Source: Actinernus sp. WN-2022 | Lineage: Eukaryota > Cnidaria > Anthozoa > Actiniaria > Actinernidae | Length of the DNA stretch: 64,000 nucleotides | Direction of reading: 5' to 3' | Assembly: GCA_030867875.1 (NCBI GenBank) | Contig: JAOWCC010001368.1 | Span: 620,001 to 684,000 of the forward strand | Part shown: positions 48,801-60,800 of the stretch, one piece after another | Position numbering within the stretch: position 1 is the first letter of the stretch | How the letters are laid out: every line of letters starts with the position of its first letter | The notes under the pieces: model-generated | Database searches by the model: none | What the model was told of the DNA's origin: nothing | The model's input: the letters and a program-made list of their open reading frames with translations, nothing else | Made by a program: the position numbers and the translations under genes

Positions 48801-51800
48801 ATCACTAGATTAAATCCTGACAAAGTTCAAGATGCCAAGAGGATAGACAGTAAAGCGGTGAGTAGTCAGCTTCCTTACCACATGGTGGTGTGTCCCTCTG
48901 CCCTGTTATAATGCATACATGTGTGTTGGGACTTGAGACAAGGAATGGCAGTGACAGATACATGTACATGTAGATGCATGTAGTAAACTAAACAGCATAT
49001 ATTTTCTCCCAGGCAAATGTATTTTACACCAAATATGGTGGACTGCCAAGATTACAGAGGTGAGTCAGACAATTCAATGATTTGTTTTATTTCATTTATT
49101 TTAAGATTGGGTGTCAATGTTTGTAATTATTGTCTTGCTTTGTGATAGGGACTCGCTGTGCTGTGACTGTGTGCGGAACATGTGCAGCAACATAAGGTTT
49201 CAGCTTAAGATTACTGAGGATGACAAGGCCATTAAAGTTATCACTAAAATCCAACCAAACCCTGATAGGTATGTTAACGACTGAAGCAACACACTGTCGA
49301 CTCATTAACACAACAACAGCAACGAGACTGATGACAGCAACATGGTTTACAATAGCAACAACAACAATATACATGTAGGTATTCTAATAGAAAGCAACAT
49401 GGTATACCATAGCAACTACAACAATATAGGTATTCTAATAGAAAGCAACATGGTATACAATAGCAACAACAACAATAATTTTATAGGTATTCTAATAGAA
49501 AGCAACATGGTATACAATAGCAACAACAACAATATACAGTTGTAGGTATTCTAATAGAAAGCAACATGGTATACAATAGCAACAACAACACTATACATGT
49601 AGGTATTCTAATAGAAAGCAACATGGTATACAATAGCAACAACAACAATATAGGTATTCTAATAGAAAGCAACACGGTATACAATAGCAACAACAACACT
49701 ATACATGTAGGTATTCTAATAGAAAGCAAAATCGTTGTGCCAAGTTGGAAGATGAAATTGGATGTAACCGTGTAGGCCTTTAGAGGGGGGGTTTGCTACA
49801 AAAGTGTATTCCCTGTGCTCTCGAGTAGGACAACATATGTTACATGGACCTGTGGGTGTGTGGCTTCAGCTGATGAACAACAAAGTATTCACCTAAATGT
49901 GAAGTACTGTTTAATAAAGGAGCAGCAGTGTTTTATCAGGTTTAAAATTCGAGGGCGCAGCCCAAGAGTTTTAGACCTGATAAAACATGTGCTGCAAGTT
50001 TATTAAACGGCTTCAAAAACTTATAATAGTTACTTAATGAACCATTGAACCTTTGTATTCACAACGCCATGCAAAATATTCGAGTAATCACACGTCCTGC
50101 GATTACGAACATCCCAAGGGAATGACATGAAGAATTACCATACTGTGTTGTTTGAAGCAGCATTTCGCAATGCTGAAAGCATTGTGTGGCAAAGAACAAG
50201 CTTGGGCAAGAAGCTGCGCTCGAAGGATTTGGTGTTGTGGTTGACATTGATAAAGTTCAAGACTTGGAAAGCGATGTGACTGACATGACGGCAGACTCTA
50301 AATTTTTGACTCCGGCACAAAATATGAAGAGGATGTTTGTAAGTTTAATGCACGTTTTTATTATTTTACGGCTTTGAGTTTGGTTTAATAATTGAAACTA
50401 AACAGTAGCTTGGTAAACAAGTAATGGTAGTTGGATAACTTCATTTTAAAAGTATTATCTGTGTATGTCGGTAGTGTGCTGATATTAGTAAATTTAGTGC
50501 AAAATTTATTATCTAGGTACCTTATGTTCCGTGTACTTTTTGCTATCTTTGGGTCTTTATCAGTGAATTCTTAATTAGGATGAAACTTTATATAACATTT
50601 CATGTTCATTAGTATTCTTAAAATAAAACGTTCATCCCAATTAGCAATTCAATGAGAAAGCTAAAACTCCAAGAGTTGCAAGGTGCTTATAGAGGTTTTG
50701 CACCACCACGTGATGGCAGCCATGTTGGTGGCCAGAACAATGAAATTTGTTCAATCATGTGAAAAATTAAATCTCAAAGGAATAACATTCTATTGTTCCG
50801 GCCACCAACATGGCTGCCATCACGTGGTGGTGCAAAACCTCTATTCATTGTCTCAATCATTAACCCCATTTCCCCCTGGGACAGAATTCAAATCCCTCCG
50901 CGGGCTTTTTAGAATGGTGACATTTTATCAGGTATAAAGGAGCATGCACGTTACTGATTTGCTTCATCTGATTGGACAAAATGCTCATTAATTATTCATG
51001 AGTTTTTGAAGTATAATTATCCCATATGTATGGGAGAAATGAAGGGAAGACCTTTTGTGAGCCATAAAATAAGTAGGGTACAGGGTTGACAGGCATTGCA
51101 CCATAACCCAGTGTACCAAGGGACAGCCCAATGTCCCCTGATCAGCATACATTTGTACATGCCCTTCTAATAAGTAGGGTACAGGGTTGACAGGCATTGC
51201 ACCATAACCCAGTGTGCCAGCCCAATGGCCCCTAATCAGCATACATGCCCTTCTAATAAGTAGGGTACAGGGTTGACAGGCATTGCACCATAACCCAGTG
51301 TGCCAGCCCAATGGCCCCTAATCAGCATACATGCCCTTCTAATAAGTAGGGTACAGGGTTGACAGGCATTGCACCATAACCCAGTGTGCCAGCCCAATGG
51401 CCCCTAAGCAGCATACATGCCCTTCTAATAAGTAGGGTACAGGGTTGACAGGCATTGCACCATAACCCAGTGTGCCAGCCCAATGGCCCCTAATCAGCAT
51501 ACATGCCCTTCTAATAAGTAGGGTACAGGGTTGACAGGCATTGCACCATAACCCAGTGTGCCAGCCCAATGGCCCCTAATCAGCATACATGCCCTTCTAA
51601 TAAGTAGGGTACAGGGTTGACAGGCATTGCACCATAACCCAGTGTGCCAGCCCAATGGCCCCTAAGCAGCATACATGCCCTTCTAATAAGTAGGGTACAG
51701 GGTTGACAGGCATTGCACCATAACCCAGTGTGCCAGCCCAATGGCCCCTAATCAGCATACATGCCCTTCTAATAAGTAGGGTACAGGGTTGACAGGCATT

Positions 51801-54800
51801 ACACCATAACCCGGTGTGCCAGCTCAATGGCCCCTTATCAGCATACATGCCCTTCTAATAAGTAGGGTACAGGGTTGACAGGCATTGCACCATAACCCGG
51901 TGTGCCAGCCCAATGGCCCCTAATCAGCATACATGCCCTTCTAATTTTCCTTCTTGCATGTCAATGAGGTAAAATTAGAACAAGTATGCATGCTGATGAG
52001 GGAATTTAGAGATTAAATACCCCTGAATAAACAAAGAAAGCCGAGGTGATCATGGTATTATCCTAGTTATTGCCACATACCAATTATTATTCGAATTAAC
52101 TTGGTGCTTATCTAACTAGTTTAGCCCCCAGGCTATACACCTTATTTGCATAATATCAAAAAATTAAGATATTAGGTGAAGCGAATGCCGTTCTTATTAA
52201 AGCATGCAAAAGTAAGTAATACTGAGCAGTTTGAGAGTTTGGTCTTTCATTGTTGCAAAGTTATTGACATTTCAATACACTGTAAATTACGTAAACAAGT
52301 CTAGTAGGTATATAACTGGCTCAAACCCATACAAAACTCTATATTGAAATCTCGATATTCAGAGTATTGCTAATCTTGGCATACTCTTTGACGTGGTAGC
52401 ATTCAACTGTTATTTACTGCACTGTATACTACTCAAACAAGATTTGCCATTTTGGAATAAGGAGTATTCTACATAGCACATACTTAAACCTTTACTTTGC
52501 CTTTAATTATAGCACAAGTACAAAAAGTAATACGTACATAGCTGCACAATTGTGTACGGTTTCATTGTCATTACTTTTTTGGTTACAGGAACGGTTCATG
52601 GTACTGGGTGGGAAAATGTTCTATTGTCAGTTGGAAAAAACTTGCCCTGAAGGAGAGAGAGGCAAGAGAACTGGGTGAACAAAGTGAAGTGGTCATGGAC
52701 AGCAAGGAGTCGAGACACTTTAGATGGGGAATAGCAAGTCAGCTAAGCAATGAAACAACAGATGTTGAAGGTGACATCGCTTGTCGAAAAAGAATTAGAG
52801 ATGAGAGTTGTCGTGAGGATGACAGTGAGGATAGTTGGAGCAGTGGAAGAAAGAGAAAAAGTAATGACAATAGTAAACAAGTTATTAGAAGTGATAGGGG
52901 TAGTAATGATGATAATAGTGATGATAATAGTGGTGGCGAGGCAGCTGCAAAAGAAGTCAATGATGAGAGGGAAGAAGGGGACTGTAGTCGACTAGAAGAC
53001 TCAGGTCAAGAGGATGTTGATGACTCCGAAATGTTTAAGTTCAACGAAGATATCCTATGCGAACATGGTAAGAACCGTTCTTTATTCTACCAAGGTGTCT
53101 GCATTAAGATCATTATTTTGTTCAGTGTCATAACCTCCCATTTTTCAGGTTGTCTATCAATCAACGAATCTTGTCGACGGCTTGTTCCAGATACAACATG
53201 GCACAGGTTGCAGTACTATTTCAACTCAGCTATGGAATTCCTAGAGACACACCCAGTTTGCATCCAATGTCAGGCAGAGAATGAAGACGAACGTCGAAGA
53301 CTCCAGATCAACAAGATAGATGCTGCTGAACAGAGAGCAACACTTGCTAACCTATATCACAATCGACAGAGACCCAAGTTAGACAACCAGGTACATCTAA
53401 CACTGTTTAGTTATAGAACAACACTTGCTAACCTACATCACAATCGACAGAGACCCAAGTTAGACAACCAAGTACATCTAACACTGTTTAGTTATAGAAC
53501 AATACTTGTTAACCTATATCACAATCGACAGAGACCCAAGTTAGACAACCAAGTACATCTAACACTGTTTAGTTATAGAACAGCACTTGTTAGCCTACAT
53601 CACAATCGACAGAGACCCAAGTTAGACAACCAAGTACATCGAGCACTGTTTAGTTATAGAACAACACTTGTTAACCTACATCACAATCGACAGAGACCCA
53701 AGTTAGACAACCAAGCAGTACATTGAGCACTATTTAGTTATAGAACAACACTTGTTAACCTACACCACATTGGACAGAAACCCAAGTTACACAACCAAGT
53801 ACATCTAACACTGTTTAGGTATAGAACAACGCTTGCCAACCTGTATCACAAACGACATGCAGAGACCAAGTCAGACAACCAAGTACATCTAACTCTGTTT
53901 AGTTATAGAGTGGTTTTCGATTAAGTGTCGAATGTAATAAGTGATTGCTTTGGATTTGTGTTTGCTTAGCTTTTCTATTGGCTGTGAAGCATGTTGTGTA
54001 ATGATCAGCCAATCAGTTCTAAACTAAAGCAAACATTGTTTTGTTCGGTCACGCAATTCATTTTCGTTTTAGCGAGAGTTATCCACGATTGCATTTACCT
54101 TCAAGTAAAACCAATCACAAATTACTTCAGCTTATGATTTTACTTCTCTAAATGGTTTTAGTTTTACTCTAAAGGATTGCGAGTAGGCAACAGAAGCGCG
54201 GGAGATACACGTAGAATTGACCTTAGAGGCAGTTTATAACTCAGTACTTTATATATGAGCGCAAGGAACGGCCATCCATTGACTGGCTAGCAAACATTGC
54301 TGTTTCACAACTGCTTTTCGGACATTTCATGGTTTATCCTTCGGTGCGTGTACATACTACATACTTGTATCGTAGGACCTGATGACGTGTTGTTTACATG
54401 TGATACACGAATGTTTGCGTTATATGATGTACTATATACTTGTATCGTAGGACCTGATGACGTGTTGTTTACATGTGATACACGAATGTTTGCGTTATGA
54501 TGTACTACATACTTGTATCGTAGGACCTGATGACGTGTTGTTTACATGTGATACACGAATGTTTGCGTTATATGATGTACTATATACTTGTATCGTAGGA
54601 CCTGATGACGTGTTGTTTACATGTGATACACGAATGTTTGCGTTATGATGTACTACATACTTGTATCGTAGGACCTGATGACGTGTTGTTTACATGTGAT
54701 ACACGAATGTTTGCGTTATATGATGTACTACATACTTGTATCGTAGGACCTGATGACGTGTTGTTTACATGTGATACACGAATGTTTGCGTTATATGATG

Positions 54801-57800
54801 TACTACATACTTGTATCGTAGGACCTGATGACGTGTTGTTTACATGTGATACACGAATGTTTGCGTTATATGATGTACTATATACTTGTATCGTAGGACC
54901 TGATGACGTGTTGTTTACATGTGATACACGAATGTTTGCGTTATATGATGTACTATATACTTGTATCGTAGGACCTGATGACGTGTTGTTTACATGTGAT
55001 ACACGAATGTTTGCGTTATATGATGTACTACATACTTGTATCGTAGGACCTGATGACGTGTTGTTTACATGTGATACACGAATGTTTGCGTTATATGATG
55101 TACTACATACTTGTATCGTAGGACCTGATGACGTGTTGTTTACATGTGATACACGAATGTTTGCGTTATATGATGTACTATATACTTGTATCGTAGGACC
55201 TGATGACGTGTTGTTTACATGTGATACACGAATGTTTGCGTTATATGATGTACTACATACTTGTATCGTAGGACCTGATGACGTGTTGTTTACATGTGAT
55301 ACACGAATGTTTGCGTTATATGATGTACTATATACTTGTATCGTAGGACCTGATGACGTGTTGTTTACATGTGATACACGAATGTTTGCGTTATATGATG
55401 TACTACATACTTGTATCGTAGGACCTGATGACGTGTTGTTTACATGTGATACACGAATGTTTGCGTTATATGATGTACTATATACTTGTATCGTAGGACC
55501 TGATGACGTGTTGTTTACATGTGATACACGAATGTTTGCGTTATATGATGTACTACATACTTGTATCGTAGGACCTGATGACGTGTTGTTTACATGTGAT
55601 ACACGAATGTTTGCGTTATATGATGTACTATATACTTGTATCGTAGGACCTGATGACGTGTTTACATGTGATACACGAATGTTTGCGTTATATGATGTAC
55701 TACATACTTGTATCGTAGGACCTGATGACGTGTTGTTTACATGTGATACACGAATGTTTGCGTTATATGATGTACTATATACTTGTATCGTAGGACCTGA
55801 TGACGTGTTTACATGTGATACACGAATGTTTGCGTTATATGATATACTACATACTTGTATCGTAGGACCTGATGACGTGTTGTTTACATGTGATACACGA
55901 ATGTTTGCGTTATATGATGTACTATATACTTGTATCGTAGGACCTGATGACGTGTTTACATGTGATACACGAATGTTTGCGTTATATGATATACTACATA
56001 CTTGTATCGTAGGACCTGATGACGTGTTGTTTACATGTGATACACGAATGTTTGCGTTATATGATGTACTATATACTTGTATCGTAGGACCTGATGACGT
56101 GTTTACATGTGATACACGAATGTTTGCGTTATATGATATACTACATACTTGTATCGTAGGACCTGATGACGTGTTGTTTACATGTGATACACGAATGAAT
56201 GCGTTACATGATGTACTATATACTTGTTGTTGTTGTTGTTGTATCGTAGGACCTGATGACGTGTTGTTTACATGTGATACACGAATGAATACGTTACATG
56301 ATGTAATAAATACTTGTTGTATCGTAGGACCTGATGGCGTGTTGTTTACATGTGGTTGCCAACTCATTTTTGGATCGCTGGAGACTATTTCTCAGGTATT
56401 TACACATTGGTATTACAGGTTTTTGTTTAATTTAGGAAGTATATACAAAATCATGAGTTCAAGAACGTATGGCATTGGGGTGCAGGGTAGGCATCCTCGT
56501 TTCTTCCTTTCCTTTATCCTCGGTACTGGTTTTACCACAGGTAGCCCAAGCTCGCTATGTGTCAATTATAATATTTATGGAGTTTGTATGTTCGATTTTC
56601 AATGTAAATCTTTAACAAAATTAGCTATGGACATGTTTGCTTAGGATTAGGCAACTTAGAGAATCCCTCATTTATCAACATTACGTATGTATAAGAGACC
56701 ATCACCTAAGAGAACCGATCTCCCACATTGGGGTCTCTCTCCATGATAGTCTGCGCCGATTTATTTTTAGCCTGCATAAATTAGTTGCACTAATTTTACC
56801 ACTATCCGATTGGTTGTTGGTGCCACGTTTAAATATGGACCGGCGGGTTAGACATTCAGTGTTTTATTATAACCAAAGTATTCACAATTTTCTACTTTCA
56901 CGGCAGTAATTCTACGGATTCATATTGATTACGTTGTTGCAAAAGCATGTCCGATTATTTACGATATTAAAGGTTCTATTTCTAATTTCTTTAGCGAATT
57001 GTAAACGTCTGTTACGATAATTTCAAACTCAGTCAGTCCGTTCCAGATTACGAGACAGTGGTATTCGCTCGCTACAAACTGAACGTTTAAAGAATCGTAA
57101 ACATCAACAATAGCAAATTATCTGGCTAATTCTAAAGCTATAATGTCTAGCTATAATACAGCTATTTCAATTAATGTTGTCTAGGAGATATTAGGGAATA
57201 TGACAGGCTAAAATGGATAAATAAACCGTAAGCTAAGTAGACTAAATCGTCCAGGTCGTATAACTCGTAACTCCATATAATTCATTTCGGTCTGGGAGTA
57301 CCCTAATGCCATATTCCGTAATACCTTATTCCCTAATGTCCTATTCCCTAATGTCCTAGTCCCTATTTCCCAGAAAACATTAATTGAAATAGCTGTATAC
57401 GTGAACATAAATGACAGGGAACATGTAACTTGTGTATATTAGGACGACAGCGAGCGAAGTTTTAATCCACGCGTATATTAATTTATTATTTCGCGAAGTT
57501 GTGGTCAAAAGTCGATGCGTGCTTGCTATAAACTGAACGATTCTAAAATTATTAGCATTAAATAGAGTAAATAATCCCATCAGTTCCCTAGGTATGTTAT
57601 CTAGTTGTAATATACGTGTCTATGAACCACAGGGAACAAGTATTTATAAGGCAAGCGAAGTTTCAATAACAAAGATACGGGTTGTTAATTTATTCTAATT
57701 TTTGGAAGACTTTCCATACTAGCTCGCAACAAACTAAGCATTCAACTTTGATTTCAAGCGAGTAAAATCCGTGAGGAGCTGAAACTGAATCTGAAAATAG

Positions 57801-60800
57801 CATCGTGACGTCCACTGCGCCAAAACTATCGTAGGGTACGGAGATCAGTTCTCTCTTGATAGAGGTTAGTAGTTACTAGATTGGCGCAGACTATCGTAGG
57901 GTACGGAGATCAGTTCTCTCTTGATAGAGGTTAGTAGTTACTAGATTGGCGCAGGCTATCGCAGGGTACGGAGATCAGTTCTCTCTTGATAGAGGTTAGT
58001 AGTTACTAGATTGGCGCAGACTATCGTAGGGTACGGAGATCAGTTCTCTCTTGATAGAGGTTAGTAGTTACTAGATTGGCGCAGACTATCGTAGGGTACG
58101 GAGATCAGTTCTCTCTTGATAGAGGTGAGTAGTTACTAGATTGGCGCAGACTATCGTAGGGTACGGAGATCAGTTCTCTCTTGATAGAGGTGAGTAGTTA
58201 CTAGATTGGCGCAGACTATCGTAGGGTACGGAGATCAGTTCTCTCTTGATAGAGGTTAGTAGTTACTAGATTGGCGCAGACTATCGTAGGGTACGGAGAT
58301 CAGTTCTCTCTTGATAGAGGTTAGTAGTTACTAGATTGGCGCAGACTATCGTAGGGTACGGACATCAGTTCTCTCTTGATAGAGGTTAGTAGTTACTAGA
58401 TTGGCGCAGACTATCGTAGGGTACGGACATCAGTTCTCTTAGGTGATGGTCTCTCGTTATGTATCTATTATTGTAAGCTTAATGTCAATCTTTTTTTCTC
58501 TCAAAAATATATAGTTCTAATTATTATTTTTATTTCAGTTTATATTTATATTACAAAATGTAGTAAATTAAGAAACTTGAACCTGCCTCGTGTCCAGGCT
58601 GGATATTGTGACGTCACTGCTTCTGTGTAGCTCCACGCCGGGAGTCAAAACGGCCGCCATTTTGGGAAAAAACTGCGATTGCGTGATGGGAGGCAACTCT
58701 GAAATTATATTGGATCAGAGGGCAAAACACAAAAAACTATTTCAACGTGACGTAGAGTATTTTTTTACGTAACAAAACCATGCCATGATTATCTCCAATT
58801 TTTCTACAGATTTACATTTCGTTGTTCACGTCCCGAGAAGATTCTCAATGCATCCTTGTTGTGCCCTCACGAACGATTCATGTTTAACGTGACTGCAGAG
58901 GACGCTGCTGGTCAACTGTGAGTAGTTACTTACTGGATGGTGGGCTGTTGTTTTAATCAATTGACACTGCTGTTCTGACATTGACACTGCATCAGTCCCG
59001 ATTGAAGCGCATTATGCATCGTATAATATGTGAGCAGTGGTTCAATGTGCTGTTATGTCACCAGGTTTTCTTATGTCTACAAGCACGAGTGGGAGGCCAT
59101 GACTCGGTTTTATGAGTGTGATCACGTGATAACAGTTACTAGGGAAGCCACAAGGGAGGAGGGCGCAGGGAGACTGGTAACCAGTCCAGGTGAGTGAGTA
59201 CATTGTGCACCTATCATGGCAAAATACTTGAAGTCGAGTCCGAGTCTAATATTAAAAGTTGAGACTTAAATATTTTCCATATTTGGCAGAACCTTCTATT
59301 CCTCCCTTTCTGTAATCGAACTGGCGGGAACATTCTTTGTTGCGCATGTATTGCGTTACTAAGCGACACCAAAGCAGTTTTGCCACGCCAGGACGGGTTG
59401 ACCAATGAGAAGAAAGTGATCAGTAATTAGTATGCAAACTAATGATTGATGTCGGTGGATGCGCGGTATCATAGCGGGCTCTAATTTATTCTCGTTCCCA
59501 GTGCCGCCTCAACTTAATTGAAAAATCGGAGGCTCTGGTAAAACACAAATGGAGCAAGATTGTGATTGGCTGTTGAACGGCTGCGCAAAGTTCAAAAAGT
59601 TTAAACTCTTCACGCACCCCGATAGTCGCCCTGTATCTCGATTTCCATTGGCCGAGAAAAACGAGACGGTAAGCATTGTAGATTTCAGATTGTTCATTTC
59701 CTATTGTTAACGGCGAGAGAGGACGCTAAGAAGCGGGGAAAATACCATAAATTCCCTACTTCGAGGGGTAAAAATCAAAGCTTTCTTTAGGAGAAATTAA
59801 GGTATATTTATTGCACGGTAATTTTAAGGTCTCCTGTGCAGTTCAGCAAAATAACAAGATGACAAAGCCGAGGTTTTGAAACCGAAACCTATAAATCTTC
59901 GCCAGCACCGACTTAAGGGATGCAAGCAATAAGTAATAACAATAACAATAATAACAATGTTTATACAAGGGGCTCGTATCACCAAGGTGTTTTTCAGCAA
60001 GGTGTTTTTCATTTCTCTGCATCAAGGTACTACCAACACTCGTAAACGCAAAGAACAGAACTTTATTTTCGAATTAGGCACTTTGGCACCTCGCGGTATT
60101 AATGAACGCTTTTCGTTCATTTAATTTCAGAATTCACGTATTCACTCGCAATTAGATCAGCATGTTTCCTTAGTTTACTCATCAACACTTCCTGTTACAA
60201 CTATTAGCATTTCTATTGTTGGCGCAATTTTCTTTGATCCCAATTGATCCAAGCACATGTTTCCTCAGCGGTAATCATGCACTCGACACTATATAAACCG
60301 TTTCCACACCCACAATTCCCTCTTTTGCTCTGACGAAGGGCTAGCGCTCGAAACGTCAGCTGCTACTCGCTTTCCATGGCGGTTAGCATACCTCAATCGA
60401 CTTTAATTGATTATGTACCAGTGTTTATCTTCCCCGCCGACGCAGAGCAACACTAGTTTTTACAGGAACTAGTTACCTAACGTGTTTTACAGCGAGGCCC
60501 TGTTAAAATAGAAATAATAGAAATACAATAAAAAGTGTAAAGACAGGTTAAAAATGCTATTACACAGGTTAAGTATATAAAACTAATTAAAAATGTGTTT
60601 CTTGATGTTCTGTTTGAAAACAGCCAAGGATTCGAATTCCTTTATTGACTGATTTGTTCCAGTCATAATTTGTTCCAGTCATAAAAAAACATTGGTATAA
60701 GAGCCGTTGCTTTCCATAATTACGTTTAACTAAAGGGAGGCTATAATCGTTCGTTCTTCTCGTATTATAGTTGTGAATATCACTAAGTAAACCCGAGAGT

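Noticed and set aside
50988..51848. Minus-strand frames with repeated [15 protein letters not shown]
   Set aside because: Products of the 86-bp minisatellite; no start context and no non-repeat coding.
52608..53726. A single 372-residue gene
   Set aside because: The open frame crosses an 81-nt stop-free intron (53068-53148) with good splice sites and then runs into duplicated exon ends. Family order supports two exons, 12 and 13.
54605..56644. 679-codon plus-strand frame and 574-codon minus-strand frame in the 75-bp array
   Set aside because: The unit length is a multiple of three and lacks stops in these frames, so openness on both strands is automatic. The unit is a duplicated splice acceptor, not a gene.
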